A stretch of 64,000 nucleotides of DNA from Neomicrococcus aestuarii. GTDB taxonomy: Bacteria; Actinomycetota; Actinomycetes; Actinomycetales; Micrococcaceae. Within the stretch, counting starts at the first letter, position 1; each line of letters begins with the position of its first letter. The stretch is from positions 496,001 through 560,000 of the forward strand of contig NZ_JACHDR010000001.1 of the NCBI RefSeq assembly GCF_014201135.1, given 5' to 3'. The position numbers and the translations under genes were made by a program. Shown here in pieces: positions 53,624 through 62,495 of this stretch. A model generated the notes under the pieces. It had not been told where the DNA came from. It was given only the letters and a program-made list of their open reading frames with translations, and did not search any database.

Positions 53624-54667
53624 GTGAAAGGCCAGTCTTTGACAGACCAGCTCACAGCACAATTCCAGATCATCACGTTTGTGGTGCTCGGCCTCGTGCT
53701 TCTATTTGATCTTCTATACGTGGTTAAGCGACCACACGAACCTTCTATGAAGGAAGCCGGCCTGTGGGTTGGTTTCTATGTCACTCTCGCACTTATTTTT
53801 GCGGGATTGATGTTTTGGCAAGCCGGCCCAGATTACGGTGCGGAGTTCCTTGCAGGTTGGGTGACCGAGTATTCACTCTCTGTTGACAACCTGTTTGTCT
53901 TCATCATCATCATGGCTCGCTTCTCGGTACCTCGTAAGTACCAGCAAGAAGTGCTGATGTTCGGCATCATTATTGCGTTGATTCTTCGCGGTATCTTCAT
54001 TGCTATCGGCGCTGTTGCTCTCGAGCACATGAGCTGGATCTTCTACTTGTTCGGCGCTTTCTTGCTCTGGACCGCGTGGAAGCAAGCTACAGATTCCGGT
54101 GAAGAAGAAGAGGAAGGCGCGGAGCCTGGCTTCGTTGCTCGTCTCACCAAGCGTCTGCCAGTCTCGGAGAACTTCGACGGCAACAAGTTGCGCACCACCG
54201 TCAACGGAAAGCGCTTGTTCACCCCGATGGTTCTGGTGTTCATCACCATCGGTATCACCGACTTGATGTTCGCTTTCGACTCGATTCCAGCTATCTTCGG
54301 ACTCACCCAGAGCCCGTTCATTGTGTTCACGGCGAACATTTTCGCGCTCATGGGGTTGCGCCAGTTGTACTTCCTCTTGGGCGGACTCATGGAGCGCCTC
54401 GTGTACCTCAAGCACGCTTTGTCTGCGATCCTCGCGTTTATTGGTGTGAAACTCATCTTCCACGCTATGCATGAGAACGAGTTGCCATTCATCAATGGTG
54501 GCCATGGCATTGAATGGGCTCCCGAGATCCCAACGTTCTTGTCCCTCGGCATCATCGTGGGCATTCTGGTGATCGCGATCGTCGCTAGCTTGATCGCAAG
54601 CAAGAACGTCAAGGTGGACGAGCGCCTCAAGGAAGACTCGAAGCGCGCGCTCTCTGATGAGAACTAG
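53624..54667 (+). CDS. TerC-family membrane protein (probable Mn exporter)
   Basis: A 347-residue TerC protein with about nine membrane helices. The two signature acidic motifs are SVDNLFVFIII (near 87) and TDLMFAFDSIPA (near 218), with Asp residues inside the membrane. Bacterial TerC proteins under the Mn2+ riboswitch export manganese and supply secreted metalloproteins; here the upstream riboswitch supports that. Start is uncertain: GTG 53624, or TTG 53639, which has GAAAGG seven bases upstream and would place the Shine-Dalgarno within reach of riboswitch control. A charged C-terminal tail and strong terminator follow. Confidence 0.92.
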   Translation: MKGQSLTDQLTAQFQIITFVVLGLVLLFDLLYVVKRPHEPSMKEAGLWVGFYVTLALIFAGLMFWQAGPDYGAEFLAGWVTEYSLSVDNLFVFIIIMARFSVPRKYQQEVLMFGIIIALILRGIFIAIGAVALEHMSWIFYLFGAFLLWTAWKQATDSGEEEEEGAEPGFVARLTKRLPVSENFDGNKLRTTVNGKRLFTPMVLVFITIGITDLMFAFDSIPAIFGLTQSPFIVFTANIFALMGLRQLYFLLGGLMERLVYLKHALSAILAFIGVKLIFHAMHENELPFINGGHGIEWAPEIPTFLSLGIIVGILVIAIVASLIASKNVKVDERLKEDSKRALSDEN

Positions 54668-54728
54668 TTCTGACAACTAGTTCTTCTGGACGGTAGCGAC
54701 GTTCTCTTAGTTCGTCGCTAGCCACTCG

Positions 54729-54770
54729 AAAGGTCGGCACTGAGCCTTATGGCAAGGTGCCGACCTTTCT
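54729..54770 (+). terminator. Terminator of terC
   Basis: Stem AAAGGTCGGCAC (54729-54740) with GTGCCGACCTTT (54757-54768), then TCTG. Confidence 0.9.
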
Positions 54771-54813
54771 GTGTTTACGATGAGTCGCGGTCGGCGCTGA
54801 ATGCCGGACTGAA

Positions 54814-54819
54814 TAGACT
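54814..54819 (+). promoter_or_regulatory. -10 box of leaderless MFS gene
   Basis: TAGACT, 6-base spacer to the GTG at 54826. Confidence 0.6.
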
Positions 54820-54825
54820 CTGGGA

Positions 54826-56142
54826 GTGAACACTTTGAGCGGTCTTCCTCCGGAAATCTCGCAAGATCAATTGCAGAAGCGAGTCATTCGCTCGCTGTCC
54901 GCTTCGCAGTTGCTGAGCGGGATTGGTAACGGCGCCAGCTTGGCGGTGGGATCGCTCCTGGCGGTTCAGATTTCTGGATCGGAGGCATTTGCCGGAGCGG
55001 CGACGCTAGCGATCAGTGTCGCCGGCGCTTTGTCGGCACTGCCGTTGGCCTCACTTGCGCTACAGAGAGGACGACGGCGCGCGCTCACCACCGGCTACTT
55101 CCTTGCGGCACTCGGGGCTCTGGGGATGATGTTCGTCCCGCCGACGCAAAGTTTCCCGCTACTTCTAGTCTCGGCGTTCCTTCTGGGAGTGGGAAACGCG
55201 GCCAACCTTCAGGCTCGATTTGCGGCAACGGACCTTGCCGCTCCACAACATCGCGGTCGGGACTTGGGGCTGGTGGTCTGGGCAATCACGATAGGTGCCG
55301 TGGCTGGGCCGAACCTCATTGCGCCAGGCGCCGCCATTGGACGCTTCTTGGGTCTTCCCGACATGAGCGGCCCCTTCGTGATTTCTTTGGTGGGCATGAT
55401 TGCCGCCATTCTCGTCTTGAACCTTGGACTCAGGCCAGATCCACTGAAGTTCGCGCAGCGGCTGAAACAAGAGCAGACTGACGGTGTTTCCTCGACGGAG
55501 GTTCTTCCGAGACGCTCTTCTCTCGTCGAAGGAGTTTCGGCTCTCAGAGCTTTGCCTCAAGCGCGGCTTGGCGTCGGCGTAGTCGTGTTTGCTCACTTGA
55601 CGATGGTCGGCATCATGTCCATGACACCTGTTCACGTGCAGCACCTGTCGGCGCAACATTCCGGTGGGTCGGCTTTAGCGCCGGCTGCCATGGACACCCT
55701 TGTTGTTATCGGTTTCATCATCTCATTGCATATCGCCGGAATGTTCGCTTTGTCCCCGCTCTTCGGCATGCTCGCTGATCGTTGGGGTCGGCAACGATCA
55801 ATGGTTTTGGCGCAGGCTGTTTTTGCGGCGAGCGCGTTGTGCGTCATTCTGGGGAAAAACAGCCAGCTTGCCGTCACGGTATCGTTGGTCCTCTTGGGGC
55901 TGGCGTGGTCCATCGCAACCGTTTCGGGCTCTGCCTACGTGAGCGAATCAGTGACAGAGGAATCCCGGGTGCCTGTTCAGGGTATGAGCGATACGCTGAT
56001 GGGCGTCGCAGGGGCCGCAGGTTCCGGACTAGCCGGACTTGTCTTGGCTACGTGGGGCTTTGAGGGGCTCGCCTGGATCGGCTTGGCAATAGCAGGAGCC
56101 GTCGCCGTATGGATACTTTCCAACCGATCGCGGGCCACTTAG
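54826..56142 (+). CDS. MFS transporter
   Basis: A 438-residue major facilitator with about 12 membrane helices. The loop 2-3 motif is weak (LQRGRRRALTTG, near 75); the second-half counterpart is GMLADRWGRQRSM. It may export drugs or metabolites; substrate unknown. The GTG start has a TAGACT box at the exact leaderless distance. The stop overlaps that of the convergent hydrolase by four bases (TTAG). Confidence 0.9.
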   Translation: MNTLSGLPPEISQDQLQKRVIRSLSASQLLSGIGNGASLAVGSLLAVQISGSEAFAGAATLAISVAGALSALPLASLALQRGRRRALTTGYFLAALGALGMMFVPPTQSFPLLLVSAFLLGVGNAANLQARFAATDLAAPQHRGRDLGLVVWAITIGAVAGPNLIAPGAAIGRFLGLPDMSGPFVISLVGMIAAILVLNLGLRPDPLKFAQRLKQEQTDGVSSTEVLPRRSSLVEGVSALRALPQARLGVGVVVFAHLTMVGIMSMTPVHVQHLSAQHSGGSALAPAAMDTLVVIGFIISLHIAGMFALSPLFGMLADRWGRQRSMVLAQAVFAASALCVILGKNSQLAVTVSLVLLGLAWSIATVSGSAYVSESVTEESRVPVQGMSDTLMGVAGAAGSGLAGLVLATWGFEGLAWIGLAIAGAVAVWILSNRSRAT

Positions 56143-57590
56143 TCGACCCGAGTCATCCCTAATAACCGGGCAAAGATAGCGGCGCCGTCATCAGAGATTC
56201 CATCGTGATGAAATTTGCTGGTTTCCCAGCCCCGCAGTCCCTGAACGCTCTGTGCCGTTTCCAGGCTCAGGTCTCGATCCACGTACACATCGTGTGAGTA
56301 GACCGCTGCGGCGACAGGGACCTGGTTGGTCTTCAGCCGTTCAACGTCATAAAGCTGAGGCCAATCCGCCTTGTTGGCAATCCTTTCCGCTGCCTCTTTG
56401 AGCGGCCGAAGTGCAGGGTCTTCGGTGAAGTGCCACGGAAAGATCATTTCGCCGGTGAGCAGTGGTTCTGGTGAGAACGGATCGAAGTCTGGATTTTCGG
56501 CAAGCACTCTGTTCGCAGCCCATTGAGTGGCTTCTCCTTGGGCGTAGATGCTTTCGTGCATTACGGCATAGAGCGGAGCGGATGCGAAGGATGCTTGCTG
56601 TCGGAGGGTTTCTTTGAAGGAATCGCTCAGTTGTGTTCCTTCGGCAGTGGTGAGTAGGGCTCCCTCGAGGTGGAAGTGCAACTGATCAATGCGTGTATTC
56701 CCGCCTAGGAACATTCCAAGCATCTGCACTGCACCCACCGAAACATTTCGACCGTCGCTGAAGATCTGATCTCCGCGGCGAACGCATTCAAGCACCTGAT
56801 TAAGAATTTCCCGGTCTGCTGGGTATTTGGCGAAGTACTCGACGTTCCTGGCGCGCATGCGCGCGTAGGTTGCGCGATACACGCGATCCGCCGAGCCATG
56901 AAGAGGCGCCAGACCACCGGTGATGATGGCACGGTCAAGAGATTCCGGGAAAGTGGAGAGATATGAGAGCGCGCAAAACCCGCCGAAGCTTTGGCCGAAA
57001 ATAGACCACGACTTCAACCCCAAAGTTGAACGGATGAGCTCGGCATCGCGGACGATCGAATCTGCTCTGAAGTGAGTCAGGTAATCGGCCTGTTCATCGG
57101 GAGCCATTCCGGCGAGAACTTGATGATTGATCGGAGTGCTCAATCCGGTTCCGCGTTGGTCTAACAGGAGAACTCGAAACGTTCTAGTTGCTTCCTTGAG
57201 CCAGCCAGACAGTGAAGAGAGCCGTGGGGCGCCAAAGCCGGGGCCGCCCTGCAAATACAGCAGCCACGGCTTGGTACGCGTAGTGGAGGCTTGGTCGGTC
57301 GCCCGGTTGTCCTCCGCTTGGTTGTCATCCCCCTGGCTGACTTCGCCGTCAATGTCGTAGCCGTCAGTGTCCTCGAGCGAATTGATTTCGCGTGCAAAAA
57401 TTTCGATGCTCGGAGAGCTCGCGTCGGAGTGGACCAGAGGAACGTGAAATCGGTGGCTGGTAGCCGTCATACCGCGAAGAACAATGGGTGCTTCGGCAAC
57501 GTGACTCCGTGAACCCGATGAAGCCCCGACGGTTAGCGCACGGTTGATTCCGGCTGCATTGCTCGTAATCGCCGACTGTTCTTGGCTCAC
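56139..57590 (-). CDS. Alpha/beta hydrolase, prolyl-aminopeptidase-like (S33)
   Basis: A 483-residue S33-type hydrolase. The oxyanion/HGGPG-like segment reads LQGGPGFG near 130, LLDQRGTGLST follows, the nucleophile Ser is in FGQSFGGF near 195, and a C-terminal His in KFHHDGI near 460. Proline iminopeptidases release N-terminal Pro. A 15-base imperfect duplication (57301-57330) in an acidic loop near 90 seems an insertion. GTG with AAAGG nine bases upstream. Confidence 0.88.
   Translation of the reverse strand: MSQEQSAITSNAAGINRALTVGASSGSRSHVAEAPIVLRGMTATSHRFHVPLVHSDASSPSIEIFAREINSLEDTDGYDIDGEVSQGDDNQAEDNRATDQASTTRTKPWLLYLQGGPGFGAPRLSSLSGWLKEATRTFRVLLLDQRGTGLSTPINHQVLAGMAPDEQADYLTHFRADSIVRDAELIRSTLGLKSWSIFGQSFGGFCALSYLSTFPESLDRAIITGGLAPLHGSADRVYRATYARMRARNVEYFAKYPADREILNQVLECVRRGDQIFSDGRNVSVGAVQMLGMFLGGNTRIDQLHFHLEGALLTTAEGTQLSDSFKETLRQQASFASAPLYAVMHESIYAQGEATQWAANRVLAENPDFDPFSPEPLLTGEMIFPWHFTEDPALRPLKEAAERIANKADWPQLYDVERLKTNQVPVAAAVYSHDVYVDRDLSLETAQSVQGLRGWETSKFHHDGISDDGAAIFARLLGMTRVD
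57301..57330. repeat. Imperfect 15-bp tandem duplication in the S33-type hydrolase
   Basis: GCCCGGTTGTCCTCC and GCTTGGTTGTCATCC, 12 of 15 identical, in frame. Confidence 0.65.
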
Positions 57591-57639
57591 GTTATGACCT
57601 TTCCCTAAGAAGTGGACACAGAAGTCCGTAAATGGACAC

Positions 57640-57676
57640 CGAAGGGTTTAGTTTCACCGTGAAAGCTAAACCTTTC
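57640..57676 (-). terminator. Terminator-like hairpin downstream of the helicase gene
   Basis: Imperfect stem around AAGGGTTTAG / CTAAACCTTT with TTTCAC/GTGAAA inside, in the 162-base region between helicase and hydrolase. Further repeats of GTACCGCG follow nearer the helicase stop. Confidence 0.6.
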
Positions 57677-57752
57677 GCTCACATCCGTTTGCTTCCGGTA
57701 GCTGCGCTGTTAGTACCGCGCTTTCGGTACCGTGCTATAAGTACCGCGTACG

Positions 57753-60311
57753 TTATCCGTCGAGACGACCTGCGCTGGTCAACGTGACGATTGCCTGTCC
57801 GGCTTCGTCGGACGCGTCCAAGTCAACGGTGGCTTCGATACCCCAGTCGTGGTTCCCCGCAGGATCCGCAAATATTTGTCGAACTTTCCATTGGCGCTTA
57901 CTCGCGGCCTCGGACGCATCGATGATGAGCAGATTTGGTCCACGGGCGGCGGGGCCGTCGTCGATGTCATCGTGCTCGTCGAAGTATTCGTCCAGAAGAT
58001 CGTTCCAAAATTCGGTATCGAATCCGGCGGATGCATCCAGCTCACCTAAGAGTTCAGCCTTTTCGTCGGCGAAGAGCTGGACGCGACGGAACATCTCATT
58101 GCGGACCATCACCCGGAACGCGCGTTCGTTGGCGGTGACCTTCGGGGGAGCAGGTGGCAAGATCTCTGATGGATCCGTTAGGTCGTTCGCATCGACGGTA
58201 TCGCCGCTGAGTTGCTCCCACTCGTCAAGAAGTGAGGAGTCCGTCTGACGGACAACTTCGCCGAGCCAGTCAATGAGATCTTCCAGATCCTCTCGCAACG
58301 CATCGCGCGGAACGGTCTGGCGGAGAGCTTTGAAAGCATCCGTGAGATATCGCAGTAGGACACCCTCGGACCGTGCGATGCCGTACAAGTTCACGTATTC
58401 TGCGAAGCTCATGGCGCGTTCGTAGATGTCGCGAACAATGGACTTAGGAGCAAGCTCAAAGTCGGAAAGCCATGGCGCACCCTTGCGGTACGTCTCGAAC
58501 GATTGATCGAGTAGCTCCTCGAGAGGCTTCGGATAAGTGACATCCTCGAGAGCCTCCATGCGGGCGTTGTAATCCAAGCCCTCGGCCTTCATTGCTTCAA
58601 TGGCGACTCCACGTGCCTTCTTCTCGTGAGCACTCAGGATTTGGCGCGGATTCTCCAGCGTTGCCTCAATTACTGAGACCACGTCCAACGCGTAGGACGG
58701 CGCTTCGGGATCCAAAACTTCCAGAACAGCCAGCGCGAAAGGAGATAGCGGCTGGTTCAAGGCGAAGTTCGCTTGTAAGTGCACGGTCAGCGCCAAACGG
58801 TTTCCGTACTTGTCCGGAGTTTCGAGGCGTTCCACCACACCGGTTGCCAAGAGCTCGCGCAAAATGCCCAGTGCGCGCAGGATCAATTGCTTCTTCTTCG
58901 CAGGCGGCTCGTGGTTCTCCGTCAAGAGAGTGCGCGCTGCGGCAAAGGAGTCGTCCTCGCGCTCTAGGAGATTCAGGAGCATCGAGTGAGAGACCGTAAA
59001 GGAGGACGTCAGCTTCTCCGGAACGGAAGTGACGAGCTTGTCAAAGGACTTCCGACTCCAGGTGAGGAATCCTTCGGGTGCTTTCTTCTTGTTGACTTGG
59101 CGTAACTTGCGCTGATCATCGCCGAACTTCGCAACCGCCTTTTCCATTGCACGCTTGTTCTCGATGTCGTGCTCAGGAGCTTGGACCACAACGGTTCCGG
59201 CAGTATCAAAACCTGCTCGGCCAGCTCGGCCTGCAATCTGATGAAATTCCCGAGCGTTCAACAATCGCTGACGTACGCCGTCGTATTTCGTCAACGCCGT
59301 GAGCATCACGGTACGAATGGGAACGTTGATACCAACGCCAAGAGTGTCCGTACCGCAAATAACCTTCAGAAGGCCCGCTTGCGCAAGCTGCTCCACCAAG
59401 CGTCGGTACTTGGGCAGCATGCCTGCGTGGTGAACGCCAATGCCGTGGCGTACGAGCCGGTTCAACGTCTTTCCAAAGCCGGCACCAAAACGGAAGCCTG
59501 CGATCATTTCTGCAATGCGGTCTTTTTCTTCACGAGAGCACACGTTGATGCTCATGAGGTCGCTCGCGCGATCGATAGCGGCCAATTGGCTGAAGTGCAC
59601 CACATAGATGGGAGTCTGGCGGGTCTCCAGCAATTCCTGAATAGCCTCGTGAATGGGATCTTCCGAGTAATAGAAGTGCAAGGGAATAGGGCGTTCCGCG
59701 TGCGCAATGGTGACCGTGCGGCGGTGAGTGCGAGACGTCAGTTCTTCTTCGAAGAAGCTCGTGTCGCCGAGGGTTGCAGACATTAGAAGCAATTGCGCTT
59801 GGGGGAGTTCAAGCAACGGAACTTGCCAGGCCCATCCGCGCTGTGGGTCTGAGTAGAAGTGGAACTCGTCCATCACTACTACGCCAAGATCAGCGCGCGA
59901 ACCTTCGCGAAGGGCAGTGTTCGCCAGAATCTCAGCCGTACAGCAAATGATGGGAGCATCTTGATTCACGGAAGAGTCGCCCGTGACCATTCCTACGTTC
60001 TCAGCACCGAAGATCTTGCACAGATCAAAAAACTTCTCAGAAACAAGCGCCTTGATAGGCGCGGTGTAATAACTGCGCTCGCCGCGAGAGAGCGCATGGA
60101 AGTGCGCCCCAATGGCCACCATCGACTTGCCGGAACCCGTTGGCGTCGCAAGGATGACGTTGTTGCCTTCGACGATCTCCATGATCGCTTCGTCTTGGGC
60201 CGGGTAGAGCGTGAGCCCGCGAGAAGACACCCACTCGAGGAACTTCTCATAGGTAGCGTCAGGCAAAACTTCGTTAGACGGTGCGCTGGGCACCATTTCG
60301 GCAAGATTCAT
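57753..60311 (-). CDS. DEAD/DEAH-box RNA helicase with DUF3516
   Basis: An 852-residue Ski2-like helicase. Walker A ATPTGSGKS near 56, Walker B MDEFH near 149 (DEFH, not DEVH), SATL motif III, and motif VI in IAGRAGRAGF near 372. The remaining 450 residues are the DUF3516 domain of actinobacterial helicases. It probably unwinds structured RNA in ribosome or mRNA turnover. The ATG has GGAGG in its short leader and TAGGCT nine bases upstream. Confidence 0.93.
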   Translation of the reverse strand: MNLAEMVPSAPSNEVLPDATYEKFLEWVSSRGLTLYPAQDEAIMEIVEGNNVILATPTGSGKSMVAIGAHFHALSRGERSYYTAPIKALVSEKFFDLCKIFGAENVGMVTGDSSVNQDAPIICCTAEILANTALREGSRADLGVVVMDEFHFYSDPQRGWAWQVPLLELPQAQLLLMSATLGDTSFFEEELTSRTHRRTVTIAHAERPIPLHFYYSEDPIHEAIQELLETRQTPIYVVHFSQLAAIDRASDLMSINVCSREEKDRIAEMIAGFRFGAGFGKTLNRLVRHGIGVHHAGMLPKYRRLVEQLAQAGLLKVICGTDTLGVGINVPIRTVMLTALTKYDGVRQRLLNAREFHQIAGRAGRAGFDTAGTVVVQAPEHDIENKRAMEKAVAKFGDDQRKLRQVNKKKAPEGFLTWSRKSFDKLVTSVPEKLTSSFTVSHSMLLNLLEREDDSFAAARTLLTENHEPPAKKKQLILRALGILRELLATGVVERLETPDKYGNRLALTVHLQANFALNQPLSPFALAVLEVLDPEAPSYALDVVSVIEATLENPRQILSAHEKKARGVAIEAMKAEGLDYNARMEALEDVTYPKPLEELLDQSFETYRKGAPWLSDFELAPKSIVRDIYERAMSFAEYVNLYGIARSEGVLLRYLTDAFKALRQTVPRDALREDLEDLIDWLGEVVRQTDSSLLDEWEQLSGDTVDANDLTDPSEILPPAPPKVTANERAFRVMVRNEMFRRVQLFADEKAELLGELDASAGFDTEFWNDLLDEYFDEHDDIDDGPAARGPNLLIIDASEAASKRQWKVRQIFADPAGNHDWGIEATVDLDASDEAGQAIVTLTSAGRLDG

Positions 60312-60320
60312 GATGCCTCC

Positions 60321-60326
60321 AGCCTA
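60321..60326 (-). promoter_or_regulatory. -10 box of the helicase gene
   Basis: Minus-strand TAGGCT, 9 bases before the ATG; very short leader containing GGAGG. Same spacing as prfB. Confidence 0.45.
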
Positions 60327-60431
60327 TTCTGATTCCCACGTATTCATGAGGAGCCCACTGGGATACCTGTGGAGAAAATCAGAACATGAAGCTATGTCAC
60401 TCAACCTGTGCGTGGTTCACAAGCGAGGAAT

Positions 60432-60437
60432 TAGGCT
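60432..60437 (+). promoter_or_regulatory. -10 box of leaderless tam
   Basis: TAGGCT, 6-base spacer to the ATG at 60444. Confidence 0.6.
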
Positions 60438-60443
60438 AGGACC

Positions 60444-61271
60444 ATGAAGTGGGATCCGCAGCAATACCTCAAATTCTCTGGCCACCGAGACCGCCCATAC
60501 TTTGACCTGACCGGCAGAGTCTTCGCGGACGCCCCGAAAAAGGTCGTGGACCTCGGGTGCGGCCCCGGCAACCTCACCAAAACTCTTGCTGACCGATGGC
60601 CGGACGCTCAGGTCGTCGGTCTCGATGCCTCCCCGGAGATGATTGCCACCGCTCAAACGGAATACGCGGATATCGCGAACCTATCCTTTGACGAAGTGGA
60701 CGCCAAGACATGGCTGCCGGAAGCAGACGTAGATGTGATTGTCTCCAACGCCATGCTCCACTGGATTCCCGAGCACGCCGAGCTGATGGGTCGCTGGCTA
60801 GATCAGCTGACCCCTGGAGCTTGGTTCGCCGTGCAGGTACCGGGCAACTTCGGCGCCCAATCCCATGCCATCATGCACGATCTCGCTGAATCGCCACGAT
60901 GGAGTTCGCTCGTGGGTGGGGTGCTTCGTCACAAGGACGCCGTGCATCAGCCCCACGAATACCTTCATCTACTCCGCCAGCACGGCATGACCGCCGACGT
61001 CTGGGAAACCACCTACTCGCATATTCTTCCGGCAAATCCCGAACGTCACCCAGTGTTGGAATGGACGCGCGGAACAACGTTGCGCCCCCTCATGGCGGCG
61101 TTCCGGGAACGCGAACAGCAAGGACGACTCACGAAGGACCTGAACTATCAAGTCTTCGAGGCTGAATACGAGCGGCACCTCGTTGACGCGTACCCGCTGG
61201 ATCCGTCGACTAAGGAAGCTGTGTTCTTCTTCCGCCGCATTTTTGTGGTGGGCCAGAAGCTCGAAGGATAA
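60444..61271 (+). CDS. tam: Trans-aconitate 2-methyltransferase-like
   Basis: A 275-residue SAM methyltransferase. It begins MKWDPQQYLKFSGHRDRPYFDL, the Tam start, with VVDLGCGPGNLT (motif I, near 34) and SNAMLHWIPE (near 96). Tam detoxifies trans-aconitate, an inhibitor of the TCA cycle. Start fixed by the leaderless -10 box. Its stop directly abuts that of the convergent MBL gene. Confidence 0.92.
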   Translation: MKWDPQQYLKFSGHRDRPYFDLTGRVFADAPKKVVDLGCGPGNLTKTLADRWPDAQVVGLDASPEMIATAQTEYADIANLSFDEVDAKTWLPEADVDVIVSNAMLHWIPEHAELMGRWLDQLTPGAWFAVQVPGNFGAQSHAIMHDLAESPRWSSLVGGVLRHKDAVHQPHEYLHLLRQHGMTADVWETTYSHILPANPERHPVLEWTRGTTLRPLMAAFREREQQGRLTKDLNYQVFEAEYERHLVDAYPLDPSTKEAVFFFRRIFVVGQKLEG

Positions 61272-61934
61272 CTACCAGCCGCGCTCGCGCCACTCGTCCA
61301 GGTGAGGACGCTCGGCTCCAAGAGTGGTGGGGTCACCATGTCCGGGATAGACCACGGCGTCATCCGGGTACCGGTCAAACAAGCGTGCCGAAACATCGGA
61401 GATGAGCGAAGCGAACCGCACCGGGTCCTTCCACGTATTTCCTACCCCGCCGGGGAAGAGCGAATCGCCGCTCAGGATGATGGGGCTGCCCGTGGGGTCC
61501 TCGTAGACAAAAGCGATCGATCCCGGGGTATGCCCACGCAAGTGAATCGCACGCAAGTCAAACCCGGGGAACTGACCTACGTCGTCGTGCTCCAGAGAAT
61601 GTTCAGGACGTAAGCCGGACTCCTTCTCAATAGCCTCAATGTCCTCCGTGCCGGCCGTCGTCGTGGCGCCGGTCTCTGCGGCGAGGTCCTTGAGCGCGCG
61701 GACATGATCCCAGTGCTGGTGCGTCGTTGCAATCATGACCACACGCGTGGGCTGCGCAGAATCTTCGGCGGCTGAAGCGATGAGCGCTCGCAGTTGTTCG
61801 ATGTTGTCGGCAGCATCAATGAGTACCTGCGCGCCCGTCTCTTTGGACGTGATGAGGTAGCTGCGATTGTCCTGTTCGCTCACCGATGCTCCCCGCACGG
61901 TCACGAGCTCTCGGTTCTCCAGCAATGTATTCAT
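61272..61934 (-). CDS. Metallo-beta-lactamase-fold hydrolase
   Basis: A 220-residue MBL-fold protein of the glyoxalase II/persulfide dioxygenase type. Zn ligands: TTHQHWDH (70s), a His in HLRGHTPGS near 135, Asp in SGDSLFPGG, and His in VYPGHGDPT near 199. The HxHxDH motif reads THQHWDH. Substrate unknown. The start has TAGACT 6 bases upstream on the minus strand. Confidence 0.92.
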   Translation of the reverse strand: MNTLLENRELVTVRGASVSEQDNRSYLITSKETGAQVLIDAADNIEQLRALIASAAEDSAQPTRVVMIATTHQHWDHVRALKDLAAETGATTTAGTEDIEAIEKESGLRPEHSLEHDDVGQFPGFDLRAIHLRGHTPGSIAFVYEDPTGSPIILSGDSLFPGGVGNTWKDPVRFASLISDVSARLFDRYPDDAVVYPGHGDPTTLGAERPHLDEWRERGW

Positions 61935-61940
61935 AGCTTC

Positions 61941-61946
61941 AGTCTA
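61941..61946 (-). promoter_or_regulatory. -10 box of leaderless MBL gene
   Basis: TAGACT on the minus strand, 6-base spacer to the ATG at 61934. Confidence 0.6.
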
Positions 61947-61981
61947 GGTGTGGGTTCACACCATCGTAGTGATTAATGGCA

Positions 61982-61987
61982 TAGGGT
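61982..61987 (+). promoter_or_regulatory. -10 box of leaderless gntR gene
   Basis: TAGGGT, 6-base spacer to the ATG at 61994. Confidence 0.55.
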
Positions 61988-61993
61988 CGAGGC

Positions 61994-62383
61994 ATGAAGA
62001 GCACTGGATCGTTCGAATTTGAGGGCATCAACCATCAGTCGTCCGTGCCACCTTTTGAGCAATTGAAGAGCCAAGTGATCGAGCGGGTTCGCACGGGATC
62101 ATTGTTGAGTGGGACGAAGTTGCCCACCGTGCGGCACGCTGCAAGTTCGGTTGGACTCTCCGTCAACACGGTGGCGCGAGCCTACAAGGAGCTGGAAGAG
62201 CAGCGAATTATTGAGACGAATGGGCGGCTTGGCTCATTCGTCCGGGCAAGTGTCGACGAATTTGCGGACCGGATGAGGGATGCGGCGGAGCGATACGTTG
62301 AAGAAGCGCTCGCGTGCGGTGCCGATGAGAAAAGGGCGGCGCTTTACGTGGAGGCGGCTTTTTCGGCGAAGCTTCGTGAGTAG
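61994..62383 (+). CDS. GntR-family regulator, YtrA-like
   Basis: A 129-residue GntR-type protein with only a short helical tail, as in the YtrA subfamily. The winged helix is near 15-80: PPFEQLKSQVIERV, KLPTVRHAASSVGLSVNTVARAYKELE. YtrA regulators usually control ABC transporter operons; none is adjacent. It is divergent from the MBL gene (59 bases), which may be its target. Confidence 0.92.
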   Translation: MKSTGSFEFEGINHQSSVPPFEQLKSQVIERVRTGSLLSGTKLPTVRHAASSVGLSVNTVARAYKELEEQRIIETNGRLGSFVRASVDEFADRMRDAAERYVEEALACGADEKRAALYVEAAFSAKLRE

Positions 62384-62405
62384 TCGCTTGGCTTAAGTGG
62401 GGGAG

Positions 62406-62416
62406 TACGACGACGC
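62406..62416 (+). repeat. Exact intergenic TACGACGACGC copy before uvrA
   Basis: 23 bases after the gntR stop, followed by TGGCTCGCC; no inverted partner, so no hairpin. Confidence 0.7.
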
Positions 62417-62495
62417 TGGCTCGCCTTGAGCGAAATTCATTCGTTGGTTTGTTCGCTTTTGGGTGATTCGTACAAATTTTCGAACCGAGACGGGA

